Assembly: GCA_905250125.1 (NCBI GenBank)
Contig: CAJNOL010000182.1
Span: 62,001 to 126,000, forward strand
Length of the DNA: 64,000 nt
Source: Rotaria sordida
Taxonomy: Eukaryota; Rotifera; Eurotatoria; Philodinida; Philodinidae
Direction of reading: 5' to 3'
Below are positions 1 through 9,701 of the stretch, one piece after another. Numbering within the stretch: the first letter of the stretch is position 1; each line of letters opens with the position of its first letter. The notes under the pieces were generated by a model, which was not told where the DNA came from, ran no database searches, and saw nothing but the letters and a program-made list of their open reading frames with translations. The position numbers and the translations under genes are program-made.

Positions 1-3000
1 CAATGATGCCATTCGATGCATTTTGTGAAACATTAGCACCGAGTAAATCATAGATAGACTATATATAAATAAAATATTCTGTCTAGGTATTCAAATCGTT
101 CATTTCTTACTTCAATAATTTTTAACATTTCTTGTCGATCAATACTTCCATTTGAATCAATATCATACATTTTGAAAGCCCATTTTAATTTCTTTTCAGG
201 ATTACCTTTTGCTGAAAAAAAATCGATTCTTTTTATTCATTGTCACATATTCAAGCAATAAATCATACCTGTAATATTAATTGCCATTAGAAATTCTCTA
301 TAAAAGAAAAAAAAAACCATTATTGTGATTCAATAATTTACATTATCAATGTTCTAAGATAATAATGAAAGACAAGGACATATCCGAACATAATAGAAAT
401 AATGGATTAGAATGAAAGCATTTGTCTATGTCGACATAATGATGAATCGATTTTCATATGTTCATATCAATGAATAACATAAAACGGAAATAGTCAAATA
501 TGTATGTTTATGAGAAGCAATAATAATATTAATATATTTACGAAAAAAAATAAAAGACGAAAACTTACTTAAAATCGATTTTGCCTGAATTATCAGCATC
601 AAATGTACGAAATATATGTGTACAAAATGCTTCAGCTTGTCCATTGGGAAAAAATTGGCGATAGACTTGAATGAATTTTTTTCTTGTCAATTCACCATTG
701 GGACAATCGAGCTAAAGAAATAAAGAAAAGAAAAATAAAAGATTTGTTATTCTAATTATGACAAGCATAAGATTAATGTCAAAATAGAAATGTTCATTGT
801 CTTGTGAATGATTTCTTTTCAATAACGATTCGCTTTATTCATTTCAATCAATACATATAGTCAAAGTATATTCCGAGTTTCATAGAAAACAAACTCAATA
901 CATATATAGCAATAATAAAGTTTTTTCTTTCATTTTTCTAAAGAAACACAATTATCAATTGTGGAAGTATTAATCCTTTGAGATATATCATACTACTTGT
1001 TAACATATGATCATTGTTCTATTTATTATCTCACATAAATATTAGTTATAATTAAAAATGTTCAAAAAGTCGTTTTTATTTCACATTATAAAGTCAAATT
1101 TTTTATTTTTTTATTCTTACGACTCATATTCTTCATTTTTCTTTTTGAACTTTTAAAAATTTCAATAATCTATTTGAAACATCAATTTATTATGCAATGT
1201 AATATGTGCTCATGACTTCTCCATTGTGTCTACTGATTTCATAGGTTACTTTTTTTTGGAATGTTTAGAATGTGATTTCACAAGGGAAAAGATAATTTTA
1301 TTGTAGGAGAAAATGTTTGAAAAACATCTCATGAGAATATTGTTATTTTTTTCCATTAAAAAATGAATTCTGTTGTAGAAATAGCGTTTCATCACTTCAA
1401 CAAGAGTATTATATAATATGATTATATAGAAAGTTATAGATTTCAAAAAAATAGAATGCATTTTTTTCTGTATAATTTATGATAAAACAAACAATAATTT
1501 CAATATCAAATAGAACTTTTTCAGAAAGATCAATTCATACTATAACGAATTGATCTAAAATATCTTATTCTATGTTATATTATACAATACATTAATGTAT
1601 CTATCTACGAGAAAACTAAATCGTATAGGAAACTAGTAAAAAAAAAAAGGAAATCAGTATTATAATATGGAAATATTCTGATGTTTGTCGTTTATTGACG
1701 GATAATTTCTTTTCCGTTCTGAGTCTAAACGACGAGCATTAAATTCTTTTATGGATTATTCCTATTGAAATAAAAACAACAACAACAACAACAAAATTCG
1801 TTCAACAATCATGATGAGAAATAGGAAATTGTAAAAAACAAAATCATATACTCAATATATCAGAATATGTTTTTTTCTTTTGTTATATTCTATCGTCAAA
1901 ATTTAATCAATTCTCTACTGTGTTCTCCATGGTAGAATGATTTTTTTTTTCTCATATATAAAAAGTATCATTGTTTATGTTCATTCATCCGATCTCTTTT
2001 ATATCTACTGAGACTTTGAAGGGCATTAACATTATTTGATGAGTATAGTTACCATTAATAAATCAATCGTTCTTTTTTTTGTTTCGTGTCTACTGTGTCT
2101 TTTTTTTCCATATTCATCGATTAAAAATCGAGTTGTTTGCTTCTCGTATTGTTTTTCTCAATAGAGAGAGAGAGAGAGAGAGGGAGAGAGATTTCTATGA
2201 CTAGCGAGGCAGTGTATGGATCAAACGAAAATACAATTATATATTTAAATTTATTAGCCGTTCTCGATCTATGTCGATGATTATTCATTGTTGTCGTATA
2301 TTTATATTAGTTTTGTTTAGTACTCTGTCTAGGAACTGCCGCCAAACGACGTGATCTACGAACGGCACATCCTATAACAGAAGTACTACAAGCAAAAGAA
2401 GAAAAAAAAGAATCATCTATACAAAATGTTTTGTTATCGTAATGTACGATTTGTCATGGGAAATCGTAGGAGAGTGTGAATGAACGCGACAGCATTTGTT
2501 TTTATCATCAAATTTGTTTCTATGATTATTGCACATATACTAATTGATCCTTTTAACCTATATTTGAAAGTGAAAAATGGTAAAAATGAATAATTCAATG
2601 AACAATAAGTTTATGCAAATCATCAGAAAGAGAAAAAAAAATTGCTAGATGATGAAGATGGCAAACAATATTGTGTGTATGTATGCTTGCTCGATTGACT
2701 TCTTGACTCAATCATTTTCTTTTTGAAAACACACACACACATCCTTATAGGATGTTACTAATGGCTATGAAACGAGAAACTAATTCGGGCTAAATTCATC
2801 TTTAGATGTAGTCAACTGACAAAGTCAGAGGAAGAAGAGAAGTTTTTGTAGTTCGCTTTGCGTGTCCTATTATCATAGAGACGAGATGCAATGAGGCAAA
2901 AAAAAAGCGTGAGTAAGGAAATGTAAGTCCGGAGTGGTTTGAACATCATTTAATCTCTAACGTAGTCTTGAACAGGAAAAGCAATTTCACAGTACCGATG

Positions 3001-3208
3001 AACCATATGATTATTTGATGTGTATATAAGCAAAAAAAAAAAGAAGTTACTTTCCTATGCTTTGTTTTTATGCATGTTATTTTTAATTTATACTTACTAT
3101 AAAACCTTCATACCATTCAACAATTTGATCTTTAGTAAATTCTGTATTTTCTTCAAGAAATTCTAAATCTGCTTTGGATAATTTTTTTTTAGATGAAACA
3201 CAACCCAT
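1..3208 (-). CDS. Neuronal calcium sensor (recoverin/frequenin family) EF-hand protein, 3' end beyond window
   Basis: Five exons are visible on the minus strand: 3208-3098, 711-569, 297-269, 211-111 and 58-1 (continuing out of the window). About 147 residues can be read. The N-terminus begins [12 protein letters not shown], a typical N-myristoylation signal (Gly2, with Ser6), so the protein probably sits on membranes. EF-hand 1 is degenerate and carries the family Cys-Pro motif (LDCPNG). EF-hand 2 ([14 protein letters not shown]) and EF-hand 3 ([14 protein letters not shown]) have complete Ca2+-binding loops. EF-hand 4 should lie to the left of the window. Family members relay Ca2+ signals to channels, kinases and receptor cyclases. 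Intron 1 is unusually long (2.4 kb) and the others are 52-271 bp. Phase closes at every junction. The family is certain; which paralogue (frequenin, neurocalcin, hippocalcin or visinin-like) is not. Confidence 0.9.
712..3097 (-). other. Long first intron of the calcium-sensor gene
   Basis: A 2.4-kb intron between the myristoylation exon and the first EF-hand exon, donor GTAAGT and acceptor TTTAG on the minus strand. It contains a (GA)n run at about 2163-2190 and several A/T homopolymers, but no coding sequence I can support. The short open frames within it have no recognisable protein features. Confidence 0.7.
2163..2190. repeat. (AG)n microsatellite
   Basis: AG dinucleotide run with one GGG interruption, inside intron 1 of the calcium-sensor gene. 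Confidence 0.9.
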
Positions 3209-4053
3209 ATTCTTCTTTGTAATAATTTTCTTCAAATTGATAATAAATAATAAGCATTGCTCAATTAATCAAAATTGCATGGACTATGTGGAAAAGAAGA
3301 TCAAGTATAGATAGAGTTTTGTTTTCTTAGTGATGTTTCAAGTTGTTCCATTTTGAGAAAGCGGGACTAACTCTTTGACGGTTCCTTCTCTTCTCTTCTC
3401 TTCTCTTTCTCTTTCTCTTTCTCTTTCTCTCTCTGTTTTTTTTGCACTCTGTCTATGTGTATGCGTGTGTTTGTTTGGATGATTTTCTCTCTTTCACTGT
3501 TTTCTTCTTGGCTTTTCTTTTTAGAAGTAGAAAAAAAAAAAAAGAAAAACGAGAAAAAAAGCCATGTCTCCGAAACAATATGGAGGTCGAGATAGGCGGA
3601 TGAACGAGCCTCTCTTGCATCTTCATCATTGCATCCATCACTCAAATTCATAATTCAATTGACAAATACATATATTAGTCGTCGATGTCATCATTCTTTT
3701 CGTCATCTATCAGGTTTCTATTGCGCTCTCATATATAATAATGACGAAGACATATACAAAAGGCGGCAAAAAAAAAGAAACACATTTTCGGAAGAGTAAT
3801 TCTTATCTTTATTCTTTTAGTTCAAATACAATAAAGAAGACATACTATTCCACAATATTAAGTTTATCTTTCTTTTATTTCAAAAACTTTTCTTATATGA
3901 AAGGAAATAAGATTCACATTTTATTATCAAATCGGAAAATTAGATGTATATTCACCAGTACTGATCTTATTTTATTGTTTTAGTAGTTCGACAAAAAAAA
4001 AAAAACGAAAGAAAACAAAATTCAGACAAAAAAAAAAAGAAAAAAAAAGTCTA
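3209..4053. other. Intergenic: promoter side of the calcium-sensor gene
   Basis: There is no gene here. A strong pyrimidine tract of repeated CTTCT/CTTTCT units lies at about 3385-3436 on the plus strand, just upstream of the calcium-sensor start on the minus strand. It could be part of its promoter or 5' UTR. A-rich runs at 3993-4048 border the 3' end of the neighbouring 462-aa gene. Short open frames in both strands are low-complexity shadows of these tracts. Confidence 0.5.
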
Positions 4054-7000
4054 CTAAAGTTGAAATAAAGAACAATAATTGTCAAGATCAATTATTTCGA
4101 CAGATAATTCATTATATGCTAAAATAAGTTTATCATCAAATATTGATATCGATTGAATTTGATTATTTTTTGATGGTTCAATCTTAGTTACATAAATTTC
4201 ATGTGTAACACAATCTATACAATTTCTTTTTGTATCTAAAATAAACCATAATTGCTTGCCATATTTAATTGTTTTATTTTTATTTGTTGTTGATGGATAT
4301 ACTTTAATTTTTGGTAAAAATGTTGAAATAATTTTCGTTGGATCAATTAAATTATTCATTGGAATTTTTTTAATTATATTATAATTTTGATTTTCATCAC
4401 AAACTAATAATTGAAACATATTTGAATCATTTATAAGAAATGTTATTAATGATTTTGGTGTTACAGTAAAACCAATAAAATATTGTATATCAGGATATAA
4501 TTTTGTTAAATTAATATTTTTTTCTTGAAAAAAATTATCTAATAAACATTTAATAAATATTTGATTATATTCTTTATTTGTATATAAATAATAACAATAA
4601 TCATCGTAAACAGTTGATTGTATTTGATTATTACGTTTTAAAATAGTTTGATAATATGAATCATCCATAATTAATAATAAATCTTTATATAATGTATCAT
4701 AAAGAAAATATTGTGTAGTAATATGTTCTTTTATTATATCATAAAGAAAAATTTTTGTTGAAGTTATTATATAGAATAAATTACTATCAACATGACCAAG
4801 TGATAGAATATCACCTGAAGAATAATCAAAATAAAATCTATTAACAATTTATCATAGTTATAAAAAAAAAAAAAAAAACAAGAAAAAAAAGTTTAGAAAA
4901 ATAATTCGATCTCTTTTCAATATTATGTTTCAGATAAAATTAAATTTAAATAAATCTACATATTTATTATATTTATGATATAGATAGTATTGATTTCTTA
5001 AGTAAATTTATTAGAATATTTCTGTAGAAAATTTATTAATATTTTTAATGAGAAATAAATATAAAATGATAGGTTCTTATTTATTAAACATTTTCAATGT
5101 AAAAAGCACTTAGAGAAAACAATGATCATTGATTGTGCTTTGAAAAGTATATTTCTAGTTCTTATTATCATAATCAAATTAAATAAATGCAATTATAGAA
5201 AAATAAGAGTTAAAAAGTATCAGTAATATAGTAATCATCGAGATTTATCCAGTATAAAATCTTACAAGAAATAGTTCATAATTGATTTAATGTTTTTCTA
5301 TTTATAAGTTAGACTAGTAAAATTCTGAAAGAAGAAGAAGAATTTTTGGACGTTCACTCTGAAGTTATGCCTATTTTAATAAGTTTTACATATTTGAGTA
5401 AAGTATTGCCGAAGACATCGAACAATCCTTGGAAGATTGTAAAAGTTTTAATCAAAATGAATGCTTCCTTCTATGAATATTGAATTTTCCAATACAGTTC
5501 ATATTTTATAAGACGATCAGAATAATCAAATTTTCCTAGAAATTCAATATCTCGAGAAAGAAGAATTCATTTTAGCCGAAACTTTCAGAATGTTTAAAAG
5601 GCAATTAGATGTGTGTATAAATAAAATTTCAGATCGAAATTCGATCATATTAACTCAAATGTAAAATCTATCTTGTAAATCTGATGTAGATTTTTTGAGA
5701 CAATAAATCCTACAATTAGAAAAGACTGAAGTTATCAAGTATTTTATTTTTATTCACATTGATAAAACATAATGAGAATAAACTATTTATTAATAGATGT
5801 TCATATTCATTTCGAAGAGGATTTTCAATGAGATTATCTCTCTCTATATATATACATATCTTCCCTATTGTTAAGAGATTAGATAATCAATAAACTTCTT
5901 CATAAACATTATCATTATGGCAAAAGAACTTCTAAACTTTCTATTTCAAGATATAATGATTTGGAAATCTCAACTCTATTAGACTTATACTAATGCCAGT
6001 AATGCCCACGCATATAGGTAGAATGTTACATTACAAGCAATACTTTTTCCTAGATAAACTTGTTTCTGTAAATTGAGTTAAGTTTTTTTTCCCCCACATG
6101 AGATTTAGAAACTAATAAAGTACATTTTTCTTACTAAAATACCTTCTTCCCATTGAATTTCTTTTGGTTCATTTTTTTGTGTATCAAATATATAAAGTAT
6201 ATTTTGAATATTCATATTATAAAGAAGAACAAATCGTTTATTAGCACCAATAAGTAAAGCATCGTTACATTGTATTGATCGTTGAGAAATTTTTTCTGAC
6301 TGTATCACAGATGATTTTTGTTGTTGTCGCCAATTATGTGAGATTTTTGAAAATTTAAATTGATCAGATCTAATAGAAAATAATAATCTATATTTATTTT
6401 GATTGATCTACTGGAATCGAAATATATACCCTTAGGCAAAAGTCTTCCTTCCTCTCTTCATTCTTTTCGTATAGAATCTCTTTGATCTCAAGTGAATGTT
6501 GGTTACAAAGATGACTTAAGTACTCTATTATAGTGTAATGTATGATGGATGACAACTTGCTTCAATGACGGATATACCTCTTCCAATACAATTGATTAAC
6601 ACTACAAATGAGTTAGTTGACAGAATGTTGATTATTTCTTTTTTTTTTATTTTAAATCTGTCAACTGTTTTAATAACTTGAATCATATAAATTCTCTTCG
6701 TCGCCGACTCGAAACTCTTCCAAGAATATGGCATATATTAAAAAAAAAAAAGATGACACAGCTATGAAGTATTCTATCGATCAACTCATTAGTAATGTTG
6801 GCCTATTGTATTGAATGATGTACATATTTTATTGAAACAGATCATAATCAATCATACACTACACTAAAATACAATATTAAAGTCATTCTTGCAACTAAGA
6901 TGCATTTGAGATCAAAGAAGTTCGCTATGAAACGAACAAGGAAAGAGAGAAAACTTTTGCTCAGCGGTGTATATCTATATGTATAGATATAGAATATTAG

Positions 7001-7420
7001 ATAAAATTTGAATACATACGTATTATTCGGATATGTTTCTCGAATAAGTTGTGTTAAATCAATTTCATTACTATCAATAGGTGATTTTGTTATTTGCATT
7101 GTTTTTGATGGAATGGAATTTTTCTTTTGTTGAAATGCTTCAATATCAGCTCGATTACTAAAAGTTGTAGAACGAATTGGAGTTGGTAATGATGTTTGAG
7201 GTGTTGGTGTTGCAGCAAATGTTAAATGATTTTTTTCAGAATGTTTTATATCGGAATGTGTAGATAAAGATGATATTATAGAATTTATAGGAAAATGAAT
7301 TTTTTCAATATTAAATAATACAGAAGGTCTATATTTGAATGATTCAGTTATTTGTCGTTCACTAGCAAGTACTTCATCAAAAGCACATTCACGATGTAAA
7401 TTGAATAAATTTTGAAACAT
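4054..7420 (-). CDS. Uncharacterised 462-aa protein, beta-propeller-like C-terminal two-thirds
   Basis: Three exons: 7420-7020, 6369-6143 and 4814-4054, phase-consistent, giving 462 residues. I do not recognise a named family. Residues 1-60 look folded or helical (MFQNLFNLHRE start). Residues 60-130 are Ser/Thr/Pro-rich and probably disordered. From about residue 160 there are alternating hydrophobic strand-like segments with short turns (for example NDALLIGANKRFVLLYN, GDILSLGHVDSNLFYIIT and LILAYNELSVEIIDLD), suggesting a divergent WD40-type propeller. The donor of exon 2 must be the AAG/GTATTT site at 6143; the nearby GTAAGA site at 6134 would break the frame. The start is the first ATG after an acceptor-like CTTTAAAG ten bases upstream. 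It is the last gene of the minus-strand run that starts with RPL10A. The gene is well supported, the fold only weakly, and the function is unknown. Confidence 0.75.
4815..6142 (-). other. Intron 2 of the 462-aa gene, with a dispersed-repeat fragment
   Basis: A 1.3-kb intron. Around 5540-5650 it carries a stretch built on the core ATATCTCGAGAAAGAAG followed by a Leu/Phe-poor AT-rich tail. Related sequence occurs at about 14255-14360 in a UCKL1 intron and at 56990-57060 in a DZANK1 intron. The rest is AT-rich with no recognised feature. Confidence 0.4.
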
Positions 7421-7430
7421 TTTAAATAAG

Positions 7431-8425
7431 CCTTTAAAAAAGAAAAAGAAAAGAAATAGTTTTTATTTTCCAGATATAGTTATACAATAAAACCTAAGAG
7501 GGGAGAAAAGCGAAAATTTCGTACGCAAAGAGCGTGTCAAAACTATCTTCTTCAACTTTTTAATTTTTTCAAGTCTATTATTAACATATGCCACGAGCAA
7601 TATTAGTTTGAGTTCATTTTATAAAAGTCTCTCTGGCATACAAAATGACTTATATTGAATAAATTGAAGGTAATATGCTTGTGGCACATGTTGATAATAA
7701 TCTTGAAATAACTAAAAAGTTCTAGAGGATATCTTTTATATACGCTTGCAGCACAAAGCTTTCGCTTCCGCTTCCTTGATAAAACTTTTCTATTATGGAC
7801 ATTATCGGGATTGGTGAAAAGTGCTAATTATTGCGAGATTTTTAGTTTATAAGTATTCAGTTGCATAAGGTAATCTATTTTTTCTTTCCAAAAAATTATT
7901 AATTCAATTTTTTTCAATTAGAGATAAATCAAATTCTGTTGACGTGATTTAATATCACTAACTATTAACACAAAAACGACGAGATGTTATCATTGTCTGA
8001 TATTGGGTTTTTTTTTGTTTTTTAAATATCTACAGCTAGTCCATCTCCTTTTCTTATGTGTCCCATGAGTCTTTATCATAATGAAATATACATAACATCA
8101 GGTTTTTTTTTGTTTTTCTATCCATGAATGATAGAACATATATTGCTCACATTACAAAGTTTGTAATTACTTATGAAATCAGAAATAAATGCTGACTGCT
8201 CAGAATAAGGAGATGATCATGTTTGAGAAGTTTTACTATATAAAACTATAAGAAATGTTAATCACATTGATTAAATATATCCTATATTCGGTTTTTATTA
8301 TAGGTTGTTTAATAGAATGTTCTAGCTGATTACTATAGAGAATTGTGTTTAATACACATTGAAAGATAAATGTTAAATTAGAATGATATTTTTTTGCCAC
8401 TTCACAACTAGATTAATAAAATAAG
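7431..8425. other. Intergenic spacer with a small foldback
   Basis: About 1 kb between the 101-aa gene and the 462-aa gene, both on the minus strand. No coding sequence is supported. The sequence near 7550-7605 is repeated inverted near 7660-7725 (for example CATATGCCAC against GTGGCACATG), giving a hairpin of about 180 bp with a short loop, consistent with a MITE or a foldback remnant. The remainder is AT-rich. Confidence 0.5.
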
Positions 8426-8731
8426 TTATTTTGATTTTTCAATCAAGTTAAGAGTTAAATAATATATACATGTTTTATTTTCTTCATTTGTTTTAAAAGC
8501 TTCTTGTTCAAAATAATCTAATTGATTAGCTAATTCAATTCTATCAAATCCAATTATTGATCGAACTTTTTCATCGTCATTATTATATAAACATGCTTGT
8601 TGTCTAATAAAAGCAATCATATTATCACATGCTTGTTGATCATCATCAAGAATTTTTTTATAATAATCAAATTTCGAATAAATAAAATGAAGACATGCTT
8701 CAGAATTTGAACAAATGAAATTTTCATCCAT
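8426..8731 (-). CDS. Small uncharacterised acidic protein (101 aa)
   Basis: A single-exon frame of 101 codons from ATG at 8731 to the stop at 8426. The product is acidic and helix-rich with six Cys residues, including FICSNSEAC near the N-terminus and CIYYLTLNLIEKSK at the C-terminus. It shows no signal peptide, no membrane segment and no CX9C or CX3C pair, and I recognise no family. Codon use resembles neighbouring real genes. The ATG follows an acceptor-like ATATTTTAG by 11 bases. The start lies only 78 bp after the stop of the Smac-like gene on the same strand, so it may be a downstream cistron released by spliced-leader trans-splicing. The reading frame is probably real; the function is not assignable from sequence alone. 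Confidence 0.65.
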   Translation of the reverse strand: MDENFICSNSEACLHFIYSKFDYYKKILDDDQQACDNMIAFIRQQACLYNNDDEKVRSIIGFDRIELANQLDYFEQEAFKTNEENKTCIYYLTLNLIEKSK

Positions 8732-8809
8732 TTAATTCATTATCTAAAATATATAAAACAAAAAATATAATAAAAAAACAAATAAACAAAAGGAATAAAT
8801 CTATAATTA

Positions 8810-9439
8810 TTATTCATGAGAATTTTTTTTATCACTATCATCTTTTGATTTTTCAATTAATTTAATTTGTTCAGTTGTTAATATCATTTCATTTTTATTT
8901 ATTAATTGTTCATTTTGTTCTATAATACGTTTTGCATGAATTAATTCATTTGATACAAGTTGTGTTACAATTTCATCTTGTGTTTGATAACAAGCATCAA
9001 TTGATTCCGTAACAAGACGATCAATTGTTGATAAAAGTAAACGTAAACGTAATAATTCAGTTTTCATTTCATTAAATAAAATACGATGTTTTATATAAAT
9101 ATCCCAAATTTCTTGTTGAATATTTCCTGTACCTTCAAGTCTTTTATATTCTTCTAATACGCTAATCATTGTAGATATATGAGTACAATAACGTTGAGTT
9201 AATTCCGAATAATAATATAATGTTTGTTTAAGGAATGAAGATGATGATGATAGAGTAATCATTGATGATTCACGTATGCATTCAAAACCAGTACAATTAA
9301 TATGTTGATATGGTGTTCGTGGTAATTCAGATGGATTCTCGTTAAGATTAGATTTAGATTCTTTTGATGACCGATTAAAAAATATTGAAGATGTTAAAGC
9401 TAATAATGAAGAATTTAAACGAAATCGAAAACGAAACAT
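8810..9439 (-). CDS. DIABLO: Smac/DIABLO-like mitochondrial protein
   Basis: One exon, 209 aa. The N-terminus (MFRFRFRLNSSLLAL) is Arg-rich, amphipathic and free of acidic residues, a typical mitochondrial presequence. Residues 69-200 follow the long-helix body of Smac/DIABLO. FLKQT (69-73) matches the FLSQT of vertebrate Smac. A Tyr..Leu.Gly segment near 98-103 precedes a conserved Trp (112), and CYQTQDE (150-156) matches AYQTGAD. The C-terminal helix carries further QxxLxxKxE and EQIK matches. Overall length is near the 239 aa of human. Smac sits in the mitochondrial intermembrane space and, once released, frees caspases from IAP proteins through an N-terminal Ala-Val-Pro-Ile-type tetrapeptide. 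No AVPI-type motif is obvious; Ala14-Leu-Thr-Ser is the nearest candidate. Family assignment is by eye from a remembered profile, so it is good but not certain. Confidence 0.72.
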   Translation of the reverse strand: MFRFRFRLNSSLLALTSSIFFNRSSKESKSNLNENPSELPRTPYQHINCTGFECIRESSMITLSSSSSFLKQTLYYYSELTQRYCTHISTMISVLEEYKRLEGTGNIQQEIWDIYIKHRILFNEMKTELLRLRLLLSTIDRLVTESIDACYQTQDEIVTQLVSNELIHAKRIIEQNEQLINKNEMILTTEQIKLIEKSKDDSDKKNSHE

Positions 9440-9701
9440 TAATTATCTAAAAAATAAAAAGGTAAAACTTTTATTAGAGATTAAATCAATGTTGTATTTT
9501 GTCTAACAAATTGAATTGAATCAATAGATTCTTTTTTTTATTTACACTAGAAAAATAGATTTTGTGTAATGTCAAGTGATAAAATCGAATATGTTTTTTT
9601 TTTTATTTATTAACAAAGAAGACAGAAGTTATAAATTCTAGAAAGTGTCTTATTGAACTATTTATCTACAAAATCTTGTAAAAAACACAAATATTCATTG
9701 T

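Noticed and set aside
6131-6142. GTAAGA donor at 6134 for exon 2 of the 462-aa gene
   Set aside because: It is the stronger-looking site, but it leaves the next exon out of frame. The AAG/GTATTT donor at 6143 gives a continuous protein.
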